A stretch of 64,000 bases of DNA from NCBI GenBank assembly GCA_040830545.1, contig JBFOMB010000030.1, positions 1 to 64,000 on the forward strand, read 5' to 3'. This DNA is from HXMU1420-2 sp040830545. Its GTDB lineage: Bacteria; Pseudomonadota; Alphaproteobacteria; Rhodobacterales; Rhodobacteraceae. Positions 52,955-62,073 of this stretch are shown here, in pieces. Both the position numbers and the translations under genes were made by a program. Each line of letters begins with the position of its first letter. Position 1 is the stretch's first letter. The notes beneath the pieces were generated by a model. That model did not search any database. It was given only the letters and a program-made list of their open reading frames with translations, and had not been told where the DNA came from.

Positions 52955-53562
52955 CCCGTCGATTCACTGAAAAGAAGCTGCTGATTGCCACCCACAATCA
53001 GGGCAAGCTGGAGGAGATGGAGCATCTCCTCCGCCCCTTTGGGGTGGAGGTTGTTGGTGCAGCCGAACTGGGTCTGGACGAGCCGGAAGAAACCGAAACC
53101 ACATTCGCTGGCAATGCCCGCATCAAAGCACATGCTGCGGTTAAAGCCACCGGCCTGCCCGCCTTGTCTGATGATTCCGGAATTGAAATCGACGCACTGA
53201 ATGGCGCACCCGGTGTCTATACAGCGGATTGGGCAGAGACGCCAAATGGACGCGACTTTGTCATGGCGATGACCCGCGCCTGGAACGAGCTGGAAGCTTT
53301 GAACGCACCAACGCCCCGGACTGCGCGGTTCTGCTGCACGCTGGTTCTGGCCTGGCCGGATGGTCATGACGAAGTCTTCGCAGGGGAAATGCCCGGACAA
53401 CTGGTTTGGCCCATGCGGGGCGATCAGGGTCATGGGTATGATCCGATTTTCCAGCCCGAAGGCTACGACATCACCTTTGGTGAGATGGATCGCTGGGAAA
53501 AGAACAAGATCAGCCACCGTGCAAAGGCTGTGTCAAAGCTGGTGAGTGACTGCTTTGGTTGA
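52951..53562 (+). CDS. rdgB: XTP/dITP diphosphatase (RdgB/HAM1)
   Basis: 203 residues. It removes ITP, dITP and XTP. LLIATHNQGKLEEM near the N-terminus, ALSDDSGIEIDALNG and the late GYDPIFQPEGY with EKNKISHRAKA are family signatures. Translation is coupled with rph upstream (ATGA) and the hemW frame starts 17 bp before its stop. Confidence 0.96.
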   Translation: MTRRFTEKKLLIATHNQGKLEEMEHLLRPFGVEVVGAAELGLDEPEETETTFAGNARIKAHAAVKATGLPALSDDSGIEIDALNGAPGVYTADWAETPNGRDFVMAMTRAWNELEALNAPTPRTARFCCTLVLAWPDGHDEVFAGEMPGQLVWPMRGDQGHGYDPIFQPEGYDITFGEMDRWEKNKISHRAKAVSKLVSDCFG

Positions 53563-54709
53563 AGACTGGCAGTCCGGCGGGTTCGGGCTGTACATCCATT
53601 GGCCGTTTTGCGAGGCCAAGTGTCCCTATTGCGATTTTAACAGCTTTGTCAGTCGTTCTGTTGATCACGGCGCCTGGCGAGACGCCTATATTTCCGAAAT
53701 ACGTCGTTCTGCTGCGGAGCTGGGGCCAAGATCCCTTAATAGTGTCTATTTTGGTGGGGGCACACCCAGTCTAATGGAACCCAAGACCGTTGGCTCAATC
53801 TTGGACGAAGCCGCAAAGCAATGGAACTTCTCCAACGACATCGAGATCACGCTAGAGGCCAACCCAAGCTCGGTCGAAGTCAAACGATTTCAAGGTTACC
53901 GTTCGGCGGGCGTAAATCGCGTGTCTTTGGGTGTTCAAGCGTTGAATGGTCCCGATTTGAAAGCTCTGGGTCGGGTGCATACCGTTGCCGAAGCGTTGGA
54001 CGCTCTGAAAACTGCAAAGTCCACCTTTGATCGCATCAGCTTTGATCTGATTTACGGTCGACAAAACCAATCCTTGGAGGATTGGCAATCTGAACTTATC
54101 CAAGCCGTTGGATTCGGAACGGATCACCTTTCACTGTATCAACTGACCATCGAACCTGGAACCGCGTTTGGGGACCGGTACAAACTTGGCAAACTGCGCG
54201 GTCTGCCTAGCGAAGATCTGGGTGCTGACATGTACGACCTGACGCAGGAAATATGCAAAGCTCATGGAATGCCTGCTTACGAGGTGTCAAATCACGCCGC
54301 TCCGGATCAACAAAGTCGGCACAATCTGATCTATTGGAACTATGGGGATTATGTTGGGATCGGGCCTGGGGCGCATGGGCGGGTCACACTGAACGGACAG
54401 CGCCACGCGACGGAAACCCACTTGAACCCCACAACCTGGTTGACCGAGGCTCGGAACGGCAACGCCATGTCGTTGCGATCAGCCGTCTCTTCTACGGCGC
54501 AAGGCGAAGAATATTTGATGATGTCCCTTCGCACGACACTCGGTCTGGATCGCGCAAGACATGAACGACTTGCCGGTCATCCACTTGACGAAGACACCCT
54601 GCGTCACCTGCAATCTCTGGGAATGATCGAAGTGACTGCGACGCATGTGCGAACAACCTCTGCAGGCCGGCCAGTCCTGAATGCGATCATTCAGGAGCTG
54701 GCGGCCTAA
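53546..54709 (+). CDS. hemW: Heme chaperone HemW (radical-SAM fold)
   Basis: 387 residues from GTG 53546; a TTG at 53555 is also possible. The radical-SAM cluster motif CEAKCPYC follows YIHWPF, with the HemW-type histidine just before it. GGGTPSLM and GPGAHGR follow. It is now regarded as a heme-insertion chaperone rather than coproporphyrinogen oxidase. Codon usage is somewhat less GC-rich than in the neighbouring genes. It converges on parB with 4 bp between stops. Confidence 0.94.
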   Translation: MTALVEDWQSGGFGLYIHWPFCEAKCPYCDFNSFVSRSVDHGAWRDAYISEIRRSAAELGPRSLNSVYFGGGTPSLMEPKTVGSILDEAAKQWNFSNDIEITLEANPSSVEVKRFQGYRSAGVNRVSLGVQALNGPDLKALGRVHTVAEALDALKTAKSTFDRISFDLIYGRQNQSLEDWQSELIQAVGFGTDHLSLYQLTIEPGTAFGDRYKLGKLRGLPSEDLGADMYDLTQEICKAHGMPAYEVSNHAAPDQQSRHNLIYWNYGDYVGIGPGAHGRVTLNGQRHATETHLNPTTWLTEARNGNAMSLRSAVSSTAQGEEYLMMSLRTTLGLDRARHERLAGHPLDEDTLRHLQSLGMIEVTATHVRTTSAGRPVLNAIIQELAA

Positions 54710-54713
54710 CCCA

Positions 54714-55604
54714 TCACGTAGCGCTAAGCAAACGACAGATAGTATCGAGCTGATCCAAGCTGTCATAGCTGATGGTCAACTGACCTGATTCCTGCCCCGG
54801 CGCGTGCTTCAGGTTGACCTTCATGCCAAGGTTTGCGCTCAGGTCACCCTCGAGGGCCTTCGTATCCGCATCTTTCTCGACGACCGGTTGCGCTGGTTTT
54901 TGCTTTGGTTCTGACTTTTCTGCAGATTTACGCACCAGATCTTCGATCGCCCGCACCGACAATCCGCCGCGAACGACCTTCTTGGCCAACTCAGACGCGT
55001 TTTCGGACGTGATCAAAGCACGCGCATGGCCGCTGCTTAACTGTCCGTCTTTCACCAAATCCTGCACGTCATCAGGCAATGACAGTAGCCGCAACAGGTT
55101 GGCGATGTGGCTGCGGCTTTTACCCAACGCCTCTGCCAGCTTTTCCTGTGTGTGCCCAAAGCGGTCCATCAATTGCCGGTAACCCGCGGCCTCTTCGATA
55201 GCGTTCAGATCAGCGCGCTGAATGTTCTCGATGATCGCGATTTCCAGCACTTCGGTATCGGTGAACTCCCGAACCAGCACTGGAACTTCGTGCAGCTGCG
55301 CTCGCTGGGCCGCGCGCCAACGTCGTTCGCCTGCAACGATCTGATATGTTGTGTCGCCCATATCCCGAACGATCAGCGGCTGAATGATCCCCTTTTCCTT
55401 GATGGAATTGGTCAGATCCTCCAACTGATCCTCGTCGAACTGACGCCGCGGCTGATCCGGATTGGGCGCCAGGTTTTCCACCGGCACTGTCATCTCAGCA
55501 GATGCGGTTGAATTCTCTATCGTGCCTGCTTCAGGCGTGACATCTGCCATCAAAGCGGACAGACCCCTGCCCAATCCTCTGCTTTTTCCACCTTTCTTGC
55601 CCAT
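54714..55604 (-). CDS. parB: Chromosome partitioning protein ParB
   Basis: 296 residues. It has a basic N-terminal ParA-contact region (GKSRGLGRGLSALMAD), a ParB/sulfiredoxin-like CTP-binding domain (GERRWRAAQRAQ), a central helix-turn-helix (LGKSRSHIANLLRLL) and a C-terminal dimer domain. It binds parS and spreads as a CTP clamp. Two perfect parS sites lie 1.4 and 3.3 kb upstream. It follows parA by 12 bp. Confidence 0.97.
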   Translation of the reverse strand: MGKKGGKSRGLGRGLSALMADVTPEAGTIENSTASAEMTVPVENLAPNPDQPRRQFDEDQLEDLTNSIKEKGIIQPLIVRDMGDTTYQIVAGERRWRAAQRAQLHEVPVLVREFTDTEVLEIAIIENIQRADLNAIEEAAGYRQLMDRFGHTQEKLAEALGKSRSHIANLLRLLSLPDDVQDLVKDGQLSSGHARALITSENASELAKKVVRGGLSVRAIEDLVRKSAEKSEPKQKPAQPVVEKDADTKALEGDLSANLGMKVNLKHAPGQESGQLTISYDSLDQLDTICRLLSAT

Positions 55605-55616
55605 GGTGTCCTCCGA

Positions 55617-56426
55617 TCAGGCCGCGGCCTTTTTATGGTTAACAAGCAGTTCCTGAGCCAGTGCCCGATAAGCACGTGCACCCTGCGATTGGGAATCGTA
55701 AGTCAGGATGGATTCTGCAAAAGACGGCGCTTCGCTGAGCCTGACATTCCGCGGGATCATCGTCTGAAATACGAGATTGCCAAGATTCCCACGTGCGTCC
55801 TGTTCAACCTGCTGGGACAAGTTGTTGCGCTTGTCGTACATAGTCAGCAACACGCCTTCGATCCGCAGATCCGGATTTGCGGTGTCCCGAACCTCTCGCA
55901 CTGTCAGCATGAGTTGGGACAGCCCCTCGAGCGCAAAGAATTCGCTTTGCAGTGGCACCAATATCGAGTGTGCGGCGACGATAGCGTTAACAGTCAAGAG
56001 GTTCAGCGAAGGAGGACAATCAATCAGGATGTAATCCAATGCGAAGTCATCCATTGCCGTTTGCCTCAATGCATCATGCAATAGAAAGCTACGCTTTTCG
56101 TTCGCAACCAGTTCCAGATCAGCCGAACTAAGGTCGACATTTGCGGGCACTATCGACAGCCCCTCAATATCGGTGGCTTGAACAACATCTTCCAGGGCGG
56201 CATCTTCGACCAGCAGTTCGTAGCTTGTCGCAACACGCTCTGCGCCCTCAATTCCCAGACCCGTCGATGCATTACCCTGAGGATCCAAATCAACCAGCAA
56301 CACATTTTGACCAGCTTCCGCCAAAGCAGCCGCCAAATTTATTGCTGTCGTGGTTTTACCAACGCCACCCTTCTGGTTTGCCACCGCGATGATTTTTGGT
56401 CCCACCGGCCGGGAAAGATCAGACAC
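55617..56426 (-). CDS. parA: Chromosome partitioning ATPase ParA
   Basis: 269 residues from GTG 56426, overlapping the rsmG stop by 8 bp. It has the deviant Walker A KGGVGKTTTAINLAAAL, switch region VDLDPQGNASTGLG and Walker B LDYILIDCPPSLNLLT. It moves ParB-parS complexes on the nucleoid. It is third in the rsmG-parA-parB order downstream of mnmG. Confidence 0.97.
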   Translation of the reverse strand: MSDLSRPVGPKIIAVANQKGGVGKTTTAINLAAALAEAGQNVLLVDLDPQGNASTGLGIEGAERVATSYELLVEDAALEDVVQATDIEGLSIVPANVDLSSADLELVANEKRSFLLHDALRQTAMDDFALDYILIDCPPSLNLLTVNAIVAAHSILVPLQSEFFALEGLSQLMLTVREVRDTANPDLRIEGVLLTMYDKRNNLSQQVEQDARGNLGNLVFQTMIPRNVRLSEAPSFAESILTYDSQSQGARAYRALAQELLVNHKKAAA

Positions 56427-57039
56427 GTGTAATGTTCCCTATTCTCAGGACCACTGCGCGTGAGTCCGTGGTGCTTTGTGATACATCCATATCAAATTGC
56501 CAATGCCGTCTGGCCTGCTGTTCTTCTTCTCGCCAGTTTTCGCCTTTTTGCAACAGAGCTTGGCCCGCCGGCTTCATGTGAAACGTGCAGAAATTCAGCA
56601 ACAAATTCAGATTTGCTAAGGCGCGAGCGGACACAACATCCGCACCCATTGGATTCGCCTCTTCGATCCTTTCAGGCACAATGGTCGCGTTCAGGTCAAG
56701 CTCTCGTACAATAGTGCGAAGAAACGTGGACTTACGCGCATCCGAGTCCATGAGCGTAAAATGAGTGTTTGGCGAAGCTTCTTTCGCGAGGATGGCAACA
56801 ACCAATCCTGGAAACCCGCCTCCACTGCCGATGTCCAGCCACTTGTCTGCGGCATTTGCCAAAAAGAAGACTTGAGCTGAGTCTTTGATATGTCGCTCCC
56901 AAATCGCGCTTTCGGAGGATTTGGAAATGAGGTTGATGGCCTTGTTCCACTTTAATACTTGGTCATGGTACCAAACCAAGCGGTCAAATGTTTCACGTGA
57001 AACATCGTGACCAAAGCTGGATAGATCAAAATCACTCAC
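56419..57039 (-). CDS. rsmG: 16S rRNA (guanine-N7)-methyltransferase RsmG
   Basis: 206 residues from GTG 57039, overlapping the mnmG stop (GTGA). The SAM site is WLDIGSGGGFPGLVVAI, followed by SDARKSTFLRTIVREL. It methylates G527 of 16S rRNA. Codons for VSRET near residue 14 are part of a perfect parS palindrome, so this coding stretch doubles as a ParB-binding site. Confidence 0.96.
   Translation of the reverse strand: MSDFDLSSFGHDVSRETFDRLVWYHDQVLKWNKAINLISKSSESAIWERHIKDSAQVFFLANAADKWLDIGSGGGFPGLVVAILAKEASPNTHFTLMDSDARKSTFLRTIVRELDLNATIVPERIEEANPMGADVVSARALANLNLLLNFCTFHMKPAGQALLQKGENWREEEQQARRHWQFDMDVSQSTTDSRAVVLRIGNITRV
56989..57004. other. parS centromere site inside rsmG
   Basis: A perfect 16-bp palindrome TGTTTCACGTGAAACA, identical to the bacterial parS consensus. 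It is embedded in the rsmG coding sequence (VSRET codons), 563 bp upstream of the parA start and about 5.1 kb from the origin candidate. Confidence 0.93.
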
Positions 57040-58904
57040 CCCGCTGCACGCCTTTGCGAGCGCCGGATTCCTGTTGCCAGCAGTGCAAGAGCCGAGGGCG
57101 TCATCCCGTCAATACGTCCCGCCTGAGCCAGATTGCGCGGTTTAACCACTTTCAACTTGGTTTTTAGCTCATTGGATAGTCCGCTGATTGCGTCAAACTC
57201 AAAACCATCAGGGAACACCAGTGCTTCGTCCTTCCTCAATGCCGCCACATCCTTGGCTTGTCGCTCAATGTAACTAGCGTATAGGGAATCCCGTTCGATC
57301 TGACGCCGAATGTCATTCGAAACACCGTCTGCCTCTGGATAGAGCGCCAAAACATCGTCGAAACCAACATCCGGAAAGGCCAAAAGCTCGAGCCCATTGC
57401 GACGCGTTCCATCTTGATTGATCCGAATACCCCTTGCGCCAATCTCTTTCGGCGTGAACGTTACATCGGAGAGAATAGATTTCGCTCGTGAGATATCACG
57501 TGATTTGCGAAAAAATGCTTCTGCCCTCTCCTCACCAACACATCCCAAATCCGTTCCGATTGGCGTCAATCGTTGATCCGCATTGTCCGCACGTAAAGAA
57601 AGCCGAAACTCTGCCCTGGATGTAAACATCCGATAGGGTTCGGTGACTCCCCTGGTTACAAGGTCATCGATCATAACACCAATGTAACTGCTGGATCGGC
57701 TGAAAGTTACGGGCTCTCGCCCTTGAACCTGCAATGCAGCGTTCAAGCCTGCAACCAAACCTTGGGCCGCCGCCTCTTCATAGCCCGTCGTACCGTTGAT
57801 CTGTCCGGCCAAATACAGTCCCGGAAGCTGCGGAATCGACAATTGCTGCGTCAACGACCGGGGATCCACATAATCGTATTCAATAGCATAACCCGGTTGT
57901 AGAATCTGCGCCTGCTCAAGCCCCTTGATGGAATGGACATATTCCGCCTGAATATCCTCGGGCAAGGACGTAGATATGCCGTTGGGATACACGGTGTGGT
58001 CGTCCGCACCCTCTGGTTCAAGGAATATCTGATGAGAGTCCTTGTCAGCAAACCGAACAACCTTGTCTTCGATAGACGGACAATATCGCGGACCCACACC
58101 CGAGATGTGTCCACCATACATCGCCGACCGCTCCAGGTTTGCGCGGATGATCCTATGGGTGCGGTCATTGGTATGCGTTATTCCGCACGAAACCTGTTTG
58201 GCGAACAAGTCTTTGGTCAGAAAAGAAAAGAAAACAGGATCATCGTCCCCTGGCTGAGATTCCAGAGCGTCCCAGTTAATCGTCCGCCCGTTCAATCTTG
58301 GCGGCGTACCGGTCTTCAATCGACCAAGAGGCAGATCAATCTCCTTCAATACGTCTGCCAACCGATTTGAAGGCGCATCCCCCATTCGTCCGCCCGGCCG
58401 TGATACGTCACCAATATGGATGACACCGCCCAGAAACGTCCCTGTCGTCAGAATGACAGCAAATGCCTTTACTGTTTGACCGCCAGCCAACTCAACGCCA
58501 GCAATCCGCCCATCATTGATGAGAAAATCGACGACTTCTCCCTCAATAATGCTGATGTTCGCCTGATGCTCCGTTTCCTCCAACATCGTCTGGCGATAAA
58601 TCTGACGATCCGATTGCGCTCGAGGACCTTGAACTGCCGGTCCTTTTCGACGGTTGAGCAAGCGAAATTGAATACCCGCCTTGTCTGCGACACGGCCCAT
58701 GACACCATCCAGCGCGTCAATCTCACGAACCAGATGCCCCTTCCCCAATCCGCCAATAGCTGGATTGCAGGACATCACGCCAATTCCGTCACGCTTCAAT
58801 GTGACCAATGCCACCTTGGTGCCCATTCGGGCGGCAGCGTGAGCCGCTTCGGTTCCCGCGTGTCCGCCACCGACAACAATGACATCAAAGTCCAATTGTT
58901 TCAC
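57036..58904 (-). CDS. mnmG: tRNA uridine-5-carboxymethylaminomethyl modification enzyme MnmG (GidA)
   Basis: 622 residues from GTG 58904, chosen because AGGAG is 8 nt upstream; GTG 58913 and TTG 58931 are also open. The FAD-binding VIVVGGGHAGTEAAHAAARMG sits at the N-terminus; CNPAIGGLGKGH and the C-terminal region are typical. With MnmE it modifies the wobble uridine of some tRNAs. A parS site covers the stretch between ribosome binding site and start codon. The gene overlaps rsmG by GTGA. Confidence 0.96.
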   Translation of the reverse strand: MKQLDFDVIVVGGGHAGTEAAHAAARMGTKVALVTLKRDGIGVMSCNPAIGGLGKGHLVREIDALDGVMGRVADKAGIQFRLLNRRKGPAVQGPRAQSDRQIYRQTMLEETEHQANISIIEGEVVDFLINDGRIAGVELAGGQTVKAFAVILTTGTFLGGVIHIGDVSRPGGRMGDAPSNRLADVLKEIDLPLGRLKTGTPPRLNGRTINWDALESQPGDDDPVFFSFLTKDLFAKQVSCGITHTNDRTHRIIRANLERSAMYGGHISGVGPRYCPSIEDKVVRFADKDSHQIFLEPEGADDHTVYPNGISTSLPEDIQAEYVHSIKGLEQAQILQPGYAIEYDYVDPRSLTQQLSIPQLPGLYLAGQINGTTGYEEAAAQGLVAGLNAALQVQGREPVTFSRSSSYIGVMIDDLVTRGVTEPYRMFTSRAEFRLSLRADNADQRLTPIGTDLGCVGEERAEAFFRKSRDISRAKSILSDVTFTPKEIGARGIRINQDGTRRNGLELLAFPDVGFDDVLALYPEADGVSNDIRRQIERDSLYASYIERQAKDVAALRKDEALVFPDGFEFDAISGLSNELKTKLKVVKPRNLAQAGRIDGMTPSALALLATGIRRSQRRAAG

Positions 58905-58912
58905 GTGAAACA
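58897..58912. other. parS centromere site at the mnmG start
   Basis: A perfect TGTTTCACGTGAAACA. It begins 4 bp before the end of mnmE's downstream spacer and spans the gap between the AGGAG site and the GTG start of mnmG. ParB loading here would sit directly on the mnmE-mnmG junction, about 3.2 kb from the origin candidate. Confidence 0.93.
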
Positions 58913-58915
58913 CTC

Positions 58916-60202
58916 CTACTTCCCAAGGCAAAACTTGGAGAATATTTCGTCCAGCAGATTTTCAACATCTATTCGGCCAACCATGAGCTCCAGGCTTCGA
59001 ATCGCCGACCGAATATCCTCTGCCACAATATCATAGTGAGAAGGACCCAAATCCAGCCCGGACAACGCAATTTCCAACAAACCTTCGGCTTGACCCATCG
59101 CCTCAAGGTGACGATATCGGGTGGCCAAAGCAGACTGAGGAACCCTCTTTTCCAAGACAGCAACAATCGCTTGAATCAGTTGATCCACGCCCCGGCCAGT
59201 CAAGCCTGAGATCGAGTTTTCGGAAGCTTCCCGTAAATCACCTTTCGGCACCACGACAAGATCTTCGTCTCGGATTTCGACACCCAATTGTTCGGGAAAT
59301 TCAGACAGAAACACCCTTAAATCCGCCTGGTCCGCCCGCGCCCGTGCGCGTTCGACACCGATTTCTTCGATCTTGTCGGAAGATTCTCGGATTCCAGCCG
59401 TATCCAGAACCGTCACGGGCAGGCCACGCAAGTCCATACGCACTTCCACAACATCGCGAGTGGTGCCCGCGATGTCCGATGTAATCGCGGCATCCCGGCC
59501 AGCCAGCGTGTTCAGCAAAGTAGATTTGCCAACATTGGGTTCACCGATGATCGCCACTTCGAACCCCTGCCGCAAACGTTCTGCCTTATCGACCGATGCA
59601 CCCTGTTCTTTCAAACCACGGCACACATTTTTGAGCAGGCTTCGGACATCCTCCGAGACATCAACGGGAACGTCTTCATCCGCGAAATCAATGGTGACCT
59701 CAATCAGAGAGGCTGCCTCGATCAGATTTGCGCGCCAAAGTTCCACTTCCTCGCTGAAAGCCCCACCAAACACACGTTGTGCCTGCTGCCGCTGCAATTC
59801 AGTTTCCGCGTCGATCAGGTCCCCCAACCCTTCGACCTGCGCCAAATCCATCTTACCATTATCCAGCGCGCGCCGCGTGAATTCCCCTGGCTCAGCCATT
59901 CGACACAAGCCACTAGCCGACAACGATGACAACATTATGGATATCACCGCCGGACTACCATGCAGGTGAAATTCGATGCAATTCTCGCCAGTGAAACTCG
60001 CCGGTCCAACAAAACTCAGAATCAGGGCATCATCCAGCACTTCGCCTTCAGAATCCCGAAGAACTGCGCGCGTCATCCCGCGACCGGAGATTTCCCTGCC
60101 GGAAAACTTGCCTGCAATCTCAAATGCTTGAGGTCCTGATATGCGAACGACTGCAACGCCAGCTTTGCCTGGCGCTGTCGCAAGCGCGTAGATCGTATCC
60201 AT
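58916..60202 (-). CDS. mnmE: tRNA modification GTPase MnmE (TrmE)
   Basis: 428 residues. The N-terminal folate-binding domain (1-120) is followed by a helical domain that holds a G domain with GEPNVGKSTLLN, a switch DTAGIRESSD, and the C-terminal FCLGK, which supplies the conserved cysteine of CxGK. It acts with MnmG as a complex. It lies 28 bp after rho. Confidence 0.97.
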   Translation of the reverse strand: MDTIYALATAPGKAGVAVVRISGPQAFEIAGKFSGREISGRGMTRAVLRDSEGEVLDDALILSFVGPASFTGENCIEFHLHGSPAVISIMLSSLSASGLCRMAEPGEFTRRALDNGKMDLAQVEGLGDLIDAETELQRQQAQRVFGGAFSEEVELWRANLIEAASLIEVTIDFADEDVPVDVSEDVRSLLKNVCRGLKEQGASVDKAERLRQGFEVAIIGEPNVGKSTLLNTLAGRDAAITSDIAGTTRDVVEVRMDLRGLPVTVLDTAGIRESSDKIEEIGVERARARADQADLRVFLSEFPEQLGVEIRDEDLVVVPKGDLREASENSISGLTGRGVDQLIQAIVAVLEKRVPQSALATRYRHLEAMGQAEGLLEIALSGLDLGPSHYDIVAEDIRSAIRSLELMVGRIDVENLLDEIFSKFCLGK

Positions 60203-60230
60203 GATCAGCCCTCCTTACAGGGCCAGCACG

Positions 60231-61499
60231 TCAGGTGTTCATCGAGTCGAAGAATTCGCCATTGGTCTTGGTCTGCTTCAGCTTCGACAACAGGAATTCA
60301 ATCGCATCCGTCGTGCCCATCGGGTTCAGAATCCGACGCAGGACAAAAGTTTTCTGCAGGTCGATTTTGTCGATCAACAGATCCTCCTTCCGGGTGCCGG
60401 ATTTCAGGATGTCGATGGACGGGAACACGCGTTTGTCTGCAATCTTGCGATCCAGCACAATTTCCGAGTTACCAGTGCCTTTGAATTCTTCGAAAATGAC
60501 TTCGTCCATACGGCTGCCGGTGTCGATCAGAGCGGTTGCGATGATGGTCAGCGATCCGCCCTCTTCAATGTTCCGCGCAGCGCCAAAGAAGCGTTTCGGG
60601 CGCTGCAGTGCGTTTGCATCCACACCACCGGTCAGAACCTTACCCGAGCTCGGCACAACCGTGTTGAACGCACGGCCCAGACGCGTGATCGAATCCAGCA
60701 GGATCACAACGTCCCGTTTGTGTTCAACCAGACGTTTCGCCTTCTCGATCACCATCTCGCTTACCGCAACGTGGCGCGTGGCTGGTTCGTCAAAGGTCGA
60801 CGATACAACCTCACCTTTCACCGACCGCTGCATATCGGTGACTTCTTCGGGACGTTCGTCGATCAACAGAACGATCAGATAACACTCGGGGTGATTTTTC
60901 TCGATCGAATGCGCGATGTTCTGCAGAATCACCGTCTTACCCGTCCGCGGCGGCGCCACAATCAAGGAACGCTGGCCCTTCCCAATCGGCGCTACCAGGT
61001 CAATCACGCGAGCGGATTTATCCTTGATCGTCGGATCGTCGATTTCCATCTGCAACCGCTCGTCCGGATACAGAGGTGTGAGGTTATCAAACGCAATCTT
61101 GTGGCGGGCGCGCTCTGGATCTTCAAAGTTGATCTTCGTGACGTTTGTCAGCGCAAAGTAACGCTCGTTCTCGTCCGGTGCCTTGATCACACCGTCAATC
61201 GTATCTCCGGTCCGCAGGGAATGTTTGCGGATCATGTCAGGCGATACATAAATATCGTCCGGGCCCGGCAGATAGTTCGCCTCGGGAGAGCGCAAGAAAC
61301 CGAACCCGTCCTGCAATACTTCCAGCACACCATCGCCAGCGATCTCCCATCCCTCATCCGCGCGTTCGCGGAGGATTTGGAACATCATTTCGCCCTTGCG
61401 CATGGTCGAGGCGTTTTCGATTTCCAGATCTTCCGCCATGGACAGCAAATCCTGCGGGCTTTTGGCCTTGAGATCGGAAAGTTTCAGAGAAGTAGTCAT
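60231..61499 (-). CDS. rho: Transcription termination factor Rho
   Basis: 422 residues from ATG 61499; the longer frame to 61541 is not conserved. The RNA-binding OSB domain includes GFGFLRSPEANYLPGPDDIYV. The ATPase has Walker A APPRTGKT and Walker B DVVILLDSITRLGRA, and the Q/R loops are present. It forms a hexameric helicase ending transcription. Confidence 0.98.
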   Translation of the reverse strand: MTTSLKLSDLKAKSPQDLLSMAEDLEIENASTMRKGEMMFQILRERADEGWEIAGDGVLEVLQDGFGFLRSPEANYLPGPDDIYVSPDMIRKHSLRTGDTIDGVIKAPDENERYFALTNVTKINFEDPERARHKIAFDNLTPLYPDERLQMEIDDPTIKDKSARVIDLVAPIGKGQRSLIVAPPRTGKTVILQNIAHSIEKNHPECYLIVLLIDERPEEVTDMQRSVKGEVVSSTFDEPATRHVAVSEMVIEKAKRLVEHKRDVVILLDSITRLGRAFNTVVPSSGKVLTGGVDANALQRPKRFFGAARNIEEGGSLTIIATALIDTGSRMDEVIFEEFKGTGNSEIVLDRKIADKRVFPSIDILKSGTRKEDLLIDKIDLQKTFVLRRILNPMGTTDAIEFLLSKLKQTKTNGEFFDSMNT

Positions 61500-61623
61500 A
61501 GACGACGCGCAACCTGTGTATGGAGTGCCTGTATTCGGCAACTATGATGTCAAAGGAGAATCCCCGACCGGACGGCCAGTTCGCCGGGTATCTATGCACC
61601 GGTGATCAAAATGTCAAACTGAA

Positions 61624-62073
61624 TTAGAATTTCACGACAACAGAGAACACGATCACAATCATCAAAACGGTCGGAACCTCGTTCATCATCCGGTACCGTC
61701 GGCCTGTCACTGTATTCTTCCCTGCGGCCAAATCCTTGCGTCGCAGCGCCAGCCAATGATGAAACCACGTCATCGCGATCACGGCAGCTGCCTTGGTCCA
61801 TGGCCAGACCATCGACCAATCCACCAGCCCTGGAGTGAACAACAACATCAGGCCAAATACCCAGGTTGCAATCATGGCCGGGTTCATGATCACGCGCAGC
61901 AGTTTGTATTCCATCATGTCAAAGACAGATGACAAACCTTCAACCATCCCTGCCTGCTCCACGTGATGCACAAACAGACGTGGCAGATAGAAGAGCCCCG
62001 CCATCCAGGAGATGACCGAGACGATGTGGAATGCAAGTGTCCAAGGGTACAGGGAAGACAGAAGGTCAGTCAT
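61624..62073 (-). CDS. hemJ: Protoporphyrinogen oxidase HemJ
   Basis: 149 residues from ATG 62073 (TTG 62103 is also open). It is a membrane protein with about four hydrophobic helices. Heme-binding or active-site histidine is in AFHIVSVISWMAGLFYLPRLF, with FVHH and the WFHHWL motif near the middle and a conserved RRYRMMNEVP at the end. It converts protoporphyrinogen IX to protoporphyrin IX. It borders the origin candidate. Confidence 0.93.
   Translation of the reverse strand: MTDLLSSLYPWTLAFHIVSVISWMAGLFYLPRLFVHHVEQAGMVEGLSSVFDMMEYKLLRVIMNPAMIATWVFGLMLLFTPGLVDWSMVWPWTKAAAVIAMTWFHHWLALRRKDLAAGKNTVTGRRYRMMNEVPTVLMIVIVFSVVVKF

Noticed and set aside
56570..56585. A third parS-like sequence in rsmG
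   Set aside because: Only 12 of 16 bases match the consensus and the central CG is lost, so ParB binding is unlikely.
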